From: Kitasatospora griseola
GTDB lineage: Bacteria; Actinomycetota; Actinomycetes; Streptomycetales; Streptomycetaceae
Assembly (NCBI RefSeq): GCF_014648555.1
Contig: NZ_BMRI01000004.1
Coordinates: forward strand, 292,490-337,513
Length of the DNA stretch: 45,024 nucleotides
Direction: 5' to 3'
Shown: positions 25,279 through 39,496 of the stretch, piece after piece
How positions within the stretch are numbered: the first letter of the stretch is position 1
Layout of the letters: each line of letters starts with the position of its first letter
Notes under the pieces: model-generated
Database searches by the model: none
What the model was told of the DNA's origin: nothing
What the model saw: only the letters and a program-made list of their open reading frames with translations
Translations under genes and position numbers: made by a program

Positions 25279-26731
25279 TCAGACCACCAGGGGACGGTCG
25301 GTCGGCTTGATCGGGGCGGGGAGCGGTGTCTTGCCACCCAGGTACTTGTCGACCGCCGCGGCGGCCGAACGGCCTTCCGCGATCGCCCAGACGATCAACG
25401 ACTGACCGCGACCGGCGTCACCGCAAACGTACACCCCGGAGACGTTGGTGCCGAACTTGCCGTCCCGGGCGATGTTTCCGCGGGCGTCGAGGTCGACGCC
25501 GAGCTGCTCGACCAGGCCGTTCCTGACGTCGGTGCCGGTGAATCCCATGGCGAGGGTGACGAGTTGGGCGGGGATGACCTTCTCACTGCCCGGAACCGGC
25601 TCGAACTTGCCGTCCTTGAAGGCGACCTCGACGAGGTGCAGCTCCTGGACGTTCCCGTCCTCGTCGCCCGCGAAGTGCGTGGTGGAGACCGAGTACACGC
25701 GCTCGCCGCCCTCCTCGTGGGCGGAGGTCACCTTGTACGTCATCGGCATGGTCGGCCACGGCTGACCGGCCGGACGGGCCTCCGACGGCCGCGGCATGAT
25801 CTCCAACTGGGTGACGGAGGCCGCGCCCTGGCGGTGCGCGGTGCCGACGCAGTCGGCGCCGGTGTCGCCGCCGCCGATGACCACGACGTGCTTGCCCTTG
25901 GCCGAGATCGGGGAGTCGACGTAGTCGCCCTCCTGGACCTTGTTGGCCAGCGGCAGGTACTCCATCGCCTGGTGGATGCCGTTCAACTCCCGTCCGGGGA
26001 CGGGCAGATCACGGGCGGTGGTGGCGCCGGCCGCGACCACGACCGCGTCGAAGCGGGAGCGCAGGTCCTGGCCGGTGAGGTCGACGCCGACCTCGACGCC
26101 GGTGCGGAACCGGGTGCCTTCCGCGCGCATCTGCTCGATGCGGCGGTTGATGTGGCGCTTCTCCATCTTGAACTCGGGGATGCCGTAGCGCAGCAGTCCG
26201 CCGATCCGATCGGCGCGCTCGTACACGACGACGGTGTGCCCGGCCCGGGTGAGCTGCTGGGCGGCGGCCAGACCGGACGGGCCGGAGCCCACCACGGCGA
26301 CGGTCTTGCCGGACAGCCGCTCCGGGACCTGCGGGGTGACGCCGCCCCGGTCCCAGGCCTTGTCGATGATGGTGACCTCGACGTTCTTGATGGTCACCGC
26401 GTCCTGGTTGATGCCGAGCACGCACGCCGACTCGCACGGGGCGGGGCAGAGGCGGCCGGTGAACTCCGGGAAGTTGTTGGTGGCGTGCAGGCGCTCGATG
26501 GCGCCGACGAAGTCGTCCCGGTACGCGAGGTCGTTCCACTCGGGGATGAGGTTCCCGAGCGGGCAGCCGTTGTGGCAGAACGGGATGCCGCAGTCCATGC
26601 AGCGCCCGGCCTGCTTGCTGATGATCGGAAGGAGGCTGCGCTCGACGTAGACCTCGTTCCAGTCGCGCAGTCGCACGTCCACCGGACGGCGCTCCGCCAG
26701 CTGCTTGGGGGTGGTCAGGAAGCCCTTGGGG

Positions 26732-26739
<8 letters not shown>
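25279..26739 (-). CDS. gltD: Glutamate synthase (NADPH) small subunit
   Basis: 486 residues. It passes electrons from NADPH to the large subunit in glutamate synthesis. The N-terminal iron-sulfur region has Cys47, 50, 55 and 59 ([15 protein letters not shown]) and Cys98, 102 and 106 ([11 protein letters not shown]). The FAD site is [17 protein letters not shown] and the NADPH site is [13 protein letters not shown]. The C-terminus has [21 protein letters not shown]. The GTG start at 26739 overlaps the gltB stop by 8 nt, so the subunits are translationally coupled. Length is normal. Confidence 0.96.
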
Positions 26740-31330
<4,591 letters not shown>

Positions 31331-31756
31331 CGGCTCTCCCGTCGTCGTGATCAGTTGCTTGATGCAAAGGGACGACGTTGGCCCTGATGCGATTGGTCGG
31401 TGCAGGTTACATGATGCCGGTGGTCCCGGGAAGCGGATTCCTGCGTCCATATCGCGGACGCAACCCCAGGTCACGGGGCGGATGGAGGGAAGGCGCAGCG
31501 TCGCGCGTCCAGACCAGTGTGCCCGGGGTCGAGGGGGTCGAAACAGGGGCGAAACACCCCCGGAACGACCCCTGCCGGGGTCAACCTGGGATTCTCCGAC
31601 CGGGATGCCGACTGCGGTTGGGATTGTGCGGGTCGGCGACCGGATGTTGAGACTAGGGCAAGGCGACGGCCCGTGCCCATGTGTGGAACATCACGCGCTG
31701 CAGTGCATAGTCATGCAGAGATCTGGGTGTTCGTACAGGCCCGTCCGGAGGCCCGG
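31331..31756. promoter_or_regulatory. 426-bp gltB upstream region with palindrome and repeated half-sites
   Basis: No gene is seen. It holds an inverted repeat TGCGTCC-N7-GGACGCA (31442-31462), about 110 bp upstream of the gltB ATG. GAAAC, GAAAC and GGAAC (31540-31544, 31551-31555, 31562-31566) form a direct repeat with an exact 11-bp period and 6-bp spacers. The GAAAC unit and the N6 spacing resemble half of the GlnR box (GTNAC-N6-GAAAC), the nitrogen regulator of actinomycetes. No confident -35/-10 pair was found for gltB. The VIT-family gene ends at 31757. Confidence 0.45.
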
Positions 31757-32497
31757 TCAGCCGATCGCCCCGCCGATCAGTCGGCCCAGCAGGAAGGTGA
31801 CGGCCGCCGCCGCGCCGCCCAGCGCGAGCTGGCGCAGGCCGCTGAACCACCAGGTACGGGCGGTCACCCGGGCCACTGCCGCACCGCAGACGAACAGGCC
31901 GAGCATGGCCAGCAGCGCGGCCGGCCACAGCGCGGTCGCGCCGAGCAGGTAGGGCAGCACGGGCAGCAGCGCGCCCAGCGCGAAGCAGCCGAACGAGGAG
32001 ACGGCGGCGACCAGCGGCGAGGGCAGGTCCTCCGGGTCCACGCCGAGCTCCTCGCGGGCGTGCACGGCGAGCAGGGTGTCCGGGTCGGCGGACAGCTGGC
32101 GGGCCACCTCCATGGCCAGCTCCGGCTCGACGCCCTTGGCCACGTACAGCTGCGCCAGCTCGGCCAGCTCGCCGTGCGGGTTGCGCCGCAGCTCGATCCG
32201 CTCGGCCTCCAGCTCGGCCTCCACCAGCTCGCGCTGGGAGGCCACCGAGGTGTACTCCCCCACCGCCATGGAGAACGCGCCGGCCGCCAGGCCGGCCAGT
32301 CCGGTCAGCACCACGGTGCTCGGCTCGGCGGCCCCGCCGACCACGCCGGTCATCAGCGCGAAGTTGGACACCAGGCCGTCCACGGCGCCGAACACGGCCG
32401 GACGCAGCCAGCCGCCGTTGACGTCCCGGTGGTGGCCGTCGGCGGGTATCCGGGGCTGCGGGCTGTCGGTGTGGTGGTCGACGGTGATGGTGCTCAT
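31757..32497 (-). CDS. VIT1/CCC1-family metal transporter
   Basis: 246-residue membrane protein. The family signature WLRPAVFGAVDGLVSNFALMTGVVGG is at about residues 30-55, followed by AGAFSMAVGEYTSVASQRE in helix 2. A charged cytoplasmic stretch (about 105-160, rich in Glu with AEERIEL-like helices) is where metal binds in the eukaryotic members. Three more hydrophobic helices complete about five in total. Members export Fe2+ or Mn2+ from the cytoplasm. ATG at 32497 has GGGAG upstream. Confidence 0.88.
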   Translation of the reverse strand: MSTITVDHHTDSPQPRIPADGHHRDVNGGWLRPAVFGAVDGLVSNFALMTGVVGGAAEPSTVVLTGLAGLAAGAFSMAVGEYTSVASQRELVEAELEAERIELRRNPHGELAELAQLYVAKGVEPELAMEVARQLSADPDTLLAVHAREELGVDPEDLPSPLVAAVSSFGCFALGALLPVLPYLLGATALWPAALLAMLGLFVCGAAVARVTARTWWFSGLRQLALGGAAAAVTFLLGRLIGGAIG

Positions 32498-32626
32498 GCG
32501 GGCGGCTCCCCTTCCGGGCACGGCGAACACCCCCCAGGCCGGGTTCCGGACAGGCTGCTCGTGCCCTTCGAAACTAGCCTTTTGACCTGCGAGTTTCCAG
32601 CAAAGTAAGCCTGCCCAAAGGCAGTT

Positions 32627-32660
32627 GGGGCCGCCCCGCCGGTGCTGGCGGAGCGGCCCC
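32627..32660 (-). terminator. Terminator after lgt
   Basis: A 14-bp stem (32627-32640 with 32647-32660) has one C-A mismatch and the loop GGTGCT, 22 bp past the lgt stop codon in the minus direction. Confidence 0.75.
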
Positions 32661-32681
32661 GTGGAGGGTCAACTGGTGCGC

Positions 32682-33674
32682 TCAGGAGGACTTTTCGGAG
32701 TCCTTGGCGGCCTGGACGCTCTTCGCGTCCTTCGGGTCCTTCGCGTCCTTCGCGTCCTCGGGGCCCTTGGCGTCCTTCGGCGTGTCGTCGGCCGGGGCGT
32801 CCCCGGCGCCGGCCGCGGCAGCCGCGGCCTCGGCGCGCTCACGGGTGGCCTGCGGGTCGATCTCGTCCGGGTCCTCGCGGCCGGGGCGCAGCCGGGCGGA
32901 GACCACCAGGTAGACCACCGCGCCGATGAAGACGAGGATCGCCACCCAGTCGTTCAGCCGCAGGCCGAAGAAGCGGTGCGCCTCGTCGATCCGCAGCCAC
33001 TCGGTCCAGAACCGGCCGGGCGTGTAGAGCGCGACGTACAGCGCGAAGGCCCGGCCGTGGCCTAGGGTGAAGCGCTTGTCGGCCCAGATCACCAGCACCG
33101 CGACCAGCACGCACCAGAGCGACTCGTACAGGAAGGTCGGGTGGTAGACGCCGGTGACCACGTCGCCGTTCGGCAGGGTCTTGTCGATCTCCAGACCCCA
33201 GGGCAGCGTGGTGGGCTTGCCGTACAGCTCCTGGTTGAACCAGTTGCCCCAGCGGCCGATGGCCTGGGCGAGCGCGATGCCGGGGGCGAGCGCGTCGGCC
33301 CAGGCGGGCAGCGGGACGCCGCGGCGGCGGGCGCCGATCCAGGCGCCGACCGCGCCGAAGGCGATGGCGCCCCAGATGCCGAGGCCGCCCTCCCAGATCT
33401 TCAGCGCGTCGAGCGGGTGCTTGCCCTCGCGGAAGTACAGCTGGTTGTCGGTGATGACGTGGTACAGCCGGCCGCCGACCAGGCCGAACGGCACCGCCCA
33501 GACCGCGATGTCGCCGACCGTGTGCCGGCCGCCGCCGCGGGCGACCCAGCGCTTGCTGCCGAGCCACACGGCCACGACGACACCGATGATGATGCAGAAG
33601 GCGTAGGCGCGCAGCGGGATGGGTCCGAGGTACAGGACGCCCCGCGACGGGCTCGGAATGTATGCGAGATCCAT
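32682..33674 (-). CDS. lgt: Prolipoprotein diacylglyceryl transferase with low-complexity C-terminal tail
   Basis: 330 residues. It transfers diacylglycerol to the lipobox Cys of lipoproteins in the inner membrane, the first step of their maturation. The signature GRWGNWFNQELYG, with the essential Arg and Asn, lies near residue 140-153, and a conserved His region (PLRAYAF) is near the start. Seven hydrophobic segments are seen. After residue about 285 an acidic/Lys/Ala tail (DTPKDAKGPEDAKDAKDPKDAK) follows, coded partly by 9-nt repeats. The ATG at 33674 (MDLAYIPS) has GAGGG; longer frames lack a ribosome site. Substrates here would include the livK and 18020 lipoproteins. Confidence 0.95.
   Translation of the reverse strand: MDLAYIPSPSRGVLYLGPIPLRAYAFCIIIGVVVAVWLGSKRWVARGGGRHTVGDIAVWAVPFGLVGGRLYHVITDNQLYFREGKHPLDALKIWEGGLGIWGAIAFGAVGAWIGARRRGVPLPAWADALAPGIALAQAIGRWGNWFNQELYGKPTTLPWGLEIDKTLPNGDVVTGVYHPTFLYESLWCVLVAVLVIWADKRFTLGHGRAFALYVALYTPGRFWTEWLRIDEAHRFFGLRLNDWVAILVFIGAVVYLVVSARLRPGREDPDEIDPQATRERAEAAAAAAGAGDAPADDTPKDAKGPEDAKDAKDPKDAKSVQAAKDSEKSS
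32722..32757. repeat. Four 9-nt tandem units in the lgt tail
   Basis: TTCGCGTCC, TTCGGGTCC, TTCGCGTCC, TTCGCGTCC stand in tandem, encoding a Lys-Asp-Ala/Pro-type repeat in the cytoplasmic tail of Lgt. The copy number probably changes by slippage without shifting the frame. Confidence 0.8.
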
Positions 33675-33764
33675 GACACCCTCGACGCTACCGTGTCCCG
33701 CCCCTCGCACCGGCACCGGAGCGGGTCACGGAAGCATCAAACCTCCCGGTCGGTCGTCCGGCGG

Positions 33765-34622
33765 TCAGGGCGTGGGCGAGGTGTTGGGCTCGGCGGCGGT
33801 CGAGGTGGGCGCCGGGCTCTGCCCGTGCGAGCCGGGGGTGCCCAGCTGCTTGCCCTGGTTGGCCTCGTCCACCCACTTCACCAGGTTGTCGGTGCTGATC
33901 TGCTCGTCGCCCTTCTTCGGGTAGATCGGCTGGCCGTTGAGCAGCACCGTCGGCGTGGACTTGAAGCCGGACTTGTCGAAGTCCTGCTGGACCGCGGAGA
34001 CCCAGCCGCCGAACCTGTTGGTGTCGACGCAGGACCGGAACTCCGCGTTGTCCAGCCCCGGCACCTGCTTGCCCAGGTCGATCAGGGTCTGCTTGGTGCC
34101 GAAGGTGTCCTCGGTCTCCCCGGGCTGGTTGCGGTACAGCACGTCGTGGTAGTCCCGGAAGTGCCCGGCGTTCTGCGCGCAGCCCAGCGCGTTGGCGCCG
34201 TACTTGGAGCCGTTGCCGCCCAGCGAGCGATCGATGAACGAGACGATGTGGTAGTTGACGAAGACCTTGCCGGCGTCCTCCAGCTGGTCGATGGTCGGCG
34301 AGAAGGTGCGCTCGAAGGCGCCGCAGGCCGGGCAGCGCGGGTCCTCGTACACGGTGAGGGTGGACGGGGCGTTGGCGGCGCCGACCGGGATGATCAGGTT
34401 CTTGTCGCCGATGGTGCCCGCCGGGGCGGCGGTCGGGGTCTCCGGCTTGGAGCGCTGGTTCTGCACCACCACGCCGATCACCACGGCGGCGGCGATCACG
34501 GCGACCACCGCGCCGCCGACCACCAGCTTCTTCTTCCGCTTCGCCCGGGCCTCCTGCTCCGCCCGTTCCTCCAGCATCCGCTCACGGGCGCTGCGCTTGC
34601 CTTCTTGGTTCTTGTCGCTCAT
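33765..34622 (-). CDS. Membrane-anchored DsbA-like thioredoxin-fold oxidoreductase
   Basis: 285 residues. A Lys/Glu/Arg-rich cytoplasmic head is followed by one transmembrane helix (about 33-54, LVVGGAVVAVIAAAVVIGVVV). The thioredoxin fold starts near 70, with the active site CPAC at 97-100 in VYEDPRCPACGAFE. GCAQNAGHFRDYHDVLY and the cis-Pro segment GFKSTPTVLLNG are DsbA/mycobacterial DsbA-like features. The tail is Pro/Ser/Thr-rich. It probably makes or isomerises disulfides in exported proteins. The ATG at 34622 (MSDKNQEG) is chosen; one at 34637 is possible. A MauE/DoxX-like gene lies 63 bp upstream on the same strand. Confidence 0.88.
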   Translation of the reverse strand: MSDKNQEGKRSARERMLEERAEQEARAKRKKKLVVGGAVVAVIAAAVVIGVVVQNQRSKPETPTAAPAGTIGDKNLIIPVGAANAPSTLTVYEDPRCPACGAFERTFSPTIDQLEDAGKVFVNYHIVSFIDRSLGGNGSKYGANALGCAQNAGHFRDYHDVLYRNQPGETEDTFGTKQTLIDLGKQVPGLDNAEFRSCVDTNRFGGWVSAVQQDFDKSGFKSTPTVLLNGQPIYPKKGDEQISTDNLVKWVDEANQGKQLGTPGSHGQSPAPTSTAAEPNTSPTP

Positions 34623-34685
34623 GAGGTGCTCTGCCATGGGTCCAGGGGTCGGTTCTCTTCGAGGGGTGGGGTGGGGACGGGGTGC

Positions 34686-35198
34686 TCAGGCGGCCAGCCA
34701 GGCGTCCACCGAGAGCTTGGTGCGGGGACGGAAGATCAGCCACGCGGACAGCAGCAGGAAGCCGGTGTCGCGGAGGATCTCCTGCACGTACTTGGTCTGC
34801 GAATCGCTCACCGCGCCGCCGCCGCCGAAGCAGCCGCAGTCGATCGAGATGCCGCGCGCCCAGACGGAGGAGATGCCGGCGATGAACAGCAGCAGCAGCG
34901 CCGCGGAGATCACCGCGACCACCCGGGTGCCGAGGCCCAGCACCAGCAGCACCGCCAGGGCCAGCTCCAGGAACGGCAGCCCCCAGCCGACCGGCTTCAC
35001 CAGCGACTCGGGCAGGATCTCGTAGGCCCGGACGGCCTGCGCCGCCTCCGCCGGGTCGGCGACCTTCGCCAGACCGGCCCAGCCCCACACCACGGCCAGG
35101 CCCAACCGCGCCGCCAGCCCGAACCACTCCGCCGCCGGACCGTCCACCACCCGGCGAAACCCGCTCACCCGGTCGTGTTCGGCCTGCTGACTGGCCAT
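34686..35198 (-). CDS. MauE/DoxX-family redox membrane protein
   Basis: 170-residue protein with four predicted helices. The third is LALAVLLVLGLGTRVVAVISAALLLL. The outer-side motif SIDCGCFGGGG has the paired cysteines typical of MauE-type proteins, which work with thioredoxin-fold partners. RLGLAVVWGWAGLAKVADP is the DoxX-like opening. The ATG at 35198 has GAGGGG. Its neighbour is a DsbA-like protein, so a membrane quinone-to-thiol relay is a reasonable role, by inference. Confidence 0.85.
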   Translation of the reverse strand: MASQQAEHDRVSGFRRVVDGPAAEWFGLAARLGLAVVWGWAGLAKVADPAEAAQAVRAYEILPESLVKPVGWGLPFLELALAVLLVLGLGTRVVAVISAALLLLFIAGISSVWARGISIDCGCFGGGGAVSDSQTKYVQEILRDTGFLLLSAWLIFRPRTKLSVDAWLAA

Positions 35199-35327
35199 CA
35201 GTTCCCCCTCGGGCACGCTCCGCCGTTTCCTGCCTGATGAACCGTAGGGGATGGCGGGTGGTTCCTCCACATTCGCGAGTTACGCCGGACGGGTGAGGTT
35301 ATGCGGACATACGTCCGGTTCGGCAGA

Positions 35328-35498
35328 TCATCGTCCCGGCTCTCCGCACCCCGCCTCCGACTGCTGGCACACCACCGCCCGCTCCGCGCCCCGGCGGGCC
35401 AACTCCCGTTCCACGCCGCCGCTTCCGGCCAGCGCCGCGACCAGCGCCAGACCGGCCGCCAGCGCCCGCAGCAGGACCGCCCTCTGCACCCGCGCCAT
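35328..35498 (-). CDS. 56-aa single-helix membrane peptide
   Basis: Start ATG at 35498 with AAGGG about 9 nt upstream. One hydrophobic segment, LLRALAAGLALVAALAGSGG, could be a signal peptide or a membrane anchor. The tail has two cysteines (VVCQQSEAGCGEPGR). It sits between trpA and the redox genes on the same strand, beyond the trpA terminator. No family is recognised; it could be a non-coding frame, but the start, the ribosome site and the signal-like N-terminus support it. Confidence 0.55.
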   Translation of the reverse strand: MARVQRAVLLRALAAGLALVAALAGSGGVERELARRGAERAVVCQQSEAGCGEPGR

Positions 35499-35612
35499 CC
35501 GCCCGCCCTTCCGCCGACCCACCGTCAGCCGGTTCAACGGCCGGAGCCCCGACAAGATCACCGAGCGGCCCGGACAGTTCACCCGATCAGGTGGCGGCCC
35601 CGGAACGCCGAA

Positions 35613-35651
35613 GAGCCGCCCGGGGAGCGGCTGTTGCTCCCCGAACGGCTC
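35613..35651 (-). terminator. Terminator of the trp operon after trpA
   Basis: Outer arms GAGCCG (35613-35618) and CGGCTC (35646-35651) enclose CGGGGAGC (35621-35628), a 7-nt loop and GCTCCCCG (35636-35643). It lies 21 bp past the trpA stop codon. Confidence 0.75.
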
Positions 35652-35671
35652 CGGGCCCTCGGCTCCGGGCG

Positions 35672-36481
35672 CTACTTGCGGCGCACACCCGTCGCCAGGT
35701 CCGCGGCCAGCGCCCGGACGGCGGCCGTGCCGGCTTCCGGATCGGCCGCGTCCAGCAGGCGCTTCACGAACGCGGAGCCGACGATCACGCCGTCCGCGAA
35801 GGCGGCGACCTCGGCGGCCTGGTCGGCGTTGGAGACGCCCAGGCCGACGCAGACCGGCAGCGCCGTGGTGGCGCGGGTCCGGGCCACCAGGTCCTCGGCC
35901 AGGTTGCCGACCGCGGAGCGGGTGCCGGTGACACCCATCACGGCGGCGGCGTAGACGAAGCCGGAGCCCGCCGCGGTGACCTCGGCCAGCCGGGCGTCCT
36001 TGGAGGACGGGGCGACCACGAACACGGTGTCCAGGCCGTGCTCCCCGGCGGCCTTGCGCCACTCCGCCGCCTCCTCGACCGGCAGGTCGGGCAGGATGCA
36101 GCCCGCTCCCCCGGCCGCGGCCAGGTCGGCGGCGAACCGGGCGACGCCGTAGCGGTCCACCGGGTTCCAGTACGTCATCACCAGCACCGGCACGGCCGGG
36201 TGGGCGGCGGCGACCTCGGCGACGGTGCGCAGAACGTCCTTGATCTTCACGCCGCCGCGGAGCGCGATGTCGTCGGCGGTCTGGATGACCGCGCCGTCCA
36301 GCACCGGGTCGGAGTGCGGCAGGCCGACCTCGACGACGTCGCAGCCGCCCTCGATCAGCGCGTTGATCGCGGCGATGCCGCCGTCGACGGTCGGGAAGCC
36401 GGCCGGCAGGTAGCCGATCAGGGCGGCCCGGCCCTCGGCCTTGGCGGCGGCGAGGGCGGTGGTGAGCTTGGTGTCGGCCAT
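35672..36481 (-). CDS. trpA: Tryptophan synthase alpha chain
   Basis: 269-residue TIM barrel. It cleaves indole-3-glycerol phosphate to indole and passes it to the beta chain. The catalytic pair is in CDVVEVGLPHSDPVLDG (Glu) and GCILPDLPVEEA (Asp). AVMGVTGTRS is the phosphate loop. The start ATG at 36481 is 2 nt after the trpB stop codon, so the two are translationally coupled. In the GVPFSDPVADG signature, Phe is replaced by His, a mild deviation. Confidence 0.96.
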   Translation of the reverse strand: MADTKLTTALAAAKAEGRAALIGYLPAGFPTVDGGIAAINALIEGGCDVVEVGLPHSDPVLDGAVIQTADDIALRGGVKIKDVLRTVAEVAAAHPAVPVLVMTYWNPVDRYGVARFAADLAAAGGAGCILPDLPVEEAAEWRKAAGEHGLDTVFVVAPSSKDARLAEVTAAGSGFVYAAAVMGVTGTRSAVGNLAEDLVARTRATTALPVCVGLGVSNADQAAEVAAFADGVIVGSAFVKRLLDAADPEAGTAAVRALAADLATGVRRK

Positions 36482-36483
36482 GG

Positions 36484-37716
<1,233 letters not shown>

Positions 37717-37770
37717 GACTCGTCCTCGAAGTGGAAGTGACGGCGTGAAAGTGGAACGGGCGGCGAAGGG

Positions 37771-37920
37771 TCAGCCGCGGGTTCCGCGCCATCGACGTCC
37801 GGGGACCTGCCCGGGCTCGCAGCCGATCACGTAGCGCACCCGCCGCCCCAGCACCCGGCGTGCGGGCGCGCGGCAGCCGCGCGGGCGGCAGCCGGGGGCG
37901 AGACGGGTGGCGATCGACAT
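37771..37920 (-). CDS. trpM: Small TrpM-like protein between trpC and trpB
   Basis: A 49-residue frame starting at 37920, 9 nt after the trpC stop codon and ending 54 bp before trpB. The product opens MSIATRLAPGCRPRGC and is very basic, with Cys11, 16 and 34 and a central RRVLGRRVRYVIGCEPGQV. A small protein called TrpM, which modulates tryptophan synthesis and development, has been described at exactly this place in S. coelicolor. The call rests mainly on position and composition, not on an alignment. It is too short to appear in routine gene calling. Confidence 0.7.
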   Translation of the reverse strand: MSIATRLAPGCRPRGCRAPARRVLGRRVRYVIGCEPGQVPGRRWRGTRG

Positions 37921-37929
37921 GGCGGTGGG

Positions 37930-38742
37930 TCAGCCCCGCCCGTTGTTGCGCAGCGCCGGGTGGGCGCCGGCGGCGACCAGGTCGGCGACCGCGGTGCGCG
38001 GGTCGCGGCCGGTCACCAGGGACTCGCCGACCAGCACCGCGTCGGCGCCCTGGTTGGCGTAGGTGATCAGGTCGTGCGGGCCGCGCACCCCGGACTCGGC
38101 GACCTTGACGATGTGCGCCGGGATGGCGTCCACCACGTTGCCGAAGGTGTTCCGGTCGACCTGGAGGGTCTTCAGGTTGCGGGCGTTGACGCCGATGATC
38201 TTCGCGCCGGCGTCCACCGCGCGGGCGATCTCCTCCTCGTCGTGCACCTCGACCAGCGGGGTCAGCCCGATCGACTCGGCCCGCTCGATCAGCGAGACCA
38301 GGGCCGGCTGCTCCAGCGCGGCGACGATCAGCAGCGCCAGGTCCGCGCCGTGCGCGCGGGCCTCCCACAGCTGGTAGGCGGTGACGATGAAGTCCTTGCG
38401 CAGGATCGGGGTCTCGACCGCGGCGCGCACCGCGTCCAGGTCGGCCAGCGAGCCGCCGAAGCGGCGCTGCTCGGTGAGCACGCTGATCGCGGCGGCCCCG
38501 CCGGCCGCGTAGTCGACCGCCAGCGCGGCCGGGTCGGCGATCGCCGCGAGTGCGCCCTTGGACGGGCTGGAGCGCTTGACCTCGCAGATCACCCGGACGC
38601 CGTCGCCACGCAGCGCGGCCACGCCGTCCTTCGCCTCGGGCGCCTTCGCGGCGAGCTCCTTGAGCTCGTCCAGGGAGGTCCGGGCCTGTCGCTCGGCGAG
38701 GTCCTGCCGGACCCCGTCGATGATCTCGTCGAGCACAGTCAC
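37930..38742 (-). CDS. trpC: Indole-3-glycerol phosphate synthase
   Basis: 270-residue TIM barrel from a GTG at 38742 ([19 protein letters not shown]). It makes indole-3-glycerol phosphate from CdRP. Catalytic Lys is in [33 protein letters not shown] and VAESGVRG complete the site. A longer frame adds an unconserved N-terminal extension without a ribosome site. A short upstream frame overlaps the start. First gene of the trpCMBA block. Confidence 0.95.
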   Translation of the reverse strand: MTVLDEIIDGVRQDLAERQARTSLDELKELAAKAPEAKDGVAALRGDGVRVICEVKRSSPSKGALAAIADPAALAVDYAAGGAAAISVLTEQRRFGGSLADLDAVRAAVETPILRKDFIVTAYQLWEARAHGADLALLIVAALEQPALVSLIERAESIGLTPLVEVHDEEEIARAVDAGAKIIGVNARNLKTLQVDRNTFGNVVDAIPAHIVKVAESGVRGPHDLITYANQGADAVLVGESLVTGRDPRTAVADLVAAGAHPALRNNGRG

Positions 38743-38792
38743 GCGTGCGCCCCCATCATGTTTCGCTGGTGTGGCCGGGGACACAGGTGCAT
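38739..38792 (-). other. Candidate 17-codon leader frame overlapping the trpC start
   Basis: An ATG at 38792 preceded by AAAGG opens a 17-residue frame (starting [11 protein letters not shown]) whose TGA stop overlaps the trpC GTG start. It contains no Trp codon, so it is not a classical attenuator peptide; it could only couple translation. It may be chance. Confidence 0.3.
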
Positions 38793-38885
38793 GGCCCCGG
38801 CCTTTCGATGGTATCGGGCCCGGGGGGCGCACTCCGCATCCGTCCGGCGCGCGTCTCGATCGGCGGACCGCCGGGCGCGCGTTCA

Positions 38886-38949
38886 GGGCCCGTCCCGAGG
38901 GCTGTTCCGGACTGCCGGGGCCCGTCCCGAGGCCTGTTCCGGGCTGTCG
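38886..38949. repeat. Two 32-bp tandem repeats upstream of trpC
   Basis: Copies at 38886-38917 and 38918-38949 each begin GGGCCCGTCCCGAGG and differ at only a few positions. They lie between the DUF2752 stop codon (38971) and the trpC leader, in non-coding sequence. No function is known. Confidence 0.8.
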
Positions 38950-38970
38950 GGGGCGCGGGTCGACGGGGTT

Positions 38971-39405
38971 CTAGACCGCCGGGGGCGCGAGTCCGGCGCC
39001 GATCGGCAGGTTGCGCACCACTGCGAACAGCGCCAGGACCAGCATCAGCAGCACCGCCTGTCGGCCGGTCAGTCGGAAGCCGGCGGGGCGGCCGCGCACC
39101 GCCCGCACTGCCCAGCGCACCCACAGCACCAGGGCGGTCAGCGCCAGCAGCGTCACCAGCAGGTTGTCGTGGCCGGCGGTCAGCAGATCGCCCCTGGTCA
39201 GCGCGTGCACGCAGCGCAGGCCGCCGCAGCCGGGGCACCACCAGCCGGTCGCCTGCAGCACCGGGCACACCGGGTAGTGGCCGGGCGTGTTCGGGTCGAC
39301 CGCGGCGACGAACGCGGTGGGCATCGCCACCGAGACCAGCGCAACCAGCGGGCGGACCAGGCGGCGCGGGGCCGAGCCGGCGACGGGGGCGGGGGGAGCG
39401 TTCAC
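38971..39405 (-). CDS. DUF2752 membrane protein
   Basis: About 144 residues, counting from a GTG at 39405; the GTG at 39411 is an equal alternative and neither has a good ribosome site. The family signature WWCPGCGGLRCVHALTRGDLLTAGHDN lies around residues 57-83. Three hydrophobic helices are present (LVRPLVALVSVAMPTAFVAAV, LLVTLLALTALVLWVRWAV, AVLLMLVLALFAVV). The hairpin GGGCAC-N4-GTGCCC sits at the start. The family is of unknown function and is often found beside trp genes in streptomycetes. Confidence 0.8.
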   Translation of the reverse strand: MNAPPAPVAGSAPRRLVRPLVALVSVAMPTAFVAAVDPNTPGHYPVCPVLQATGWWCPGCGGLRCVHALTRGDLLTAGHDNLLVTLLALTALVLWVRWAVRAVRGRPAGFRLTGRQAVLLMLVLALFAVVRNLPIGAGLAPPAV

Positions 39406-39496
39406 GGGCACGATTGTGCCCGGGCCGGTACGGGAAACTCCCCGGAAAACGCCGAACGGCGGGCGCGCGGCCCGCCGTTCGTACCGTGTCCCGCGG

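Noticed and set aside
38886..38949. CRISPR-like repeat
   Set aside because: Only two adjacent 32-bp copies with no spacers between them; it is a plain tandem repeat.
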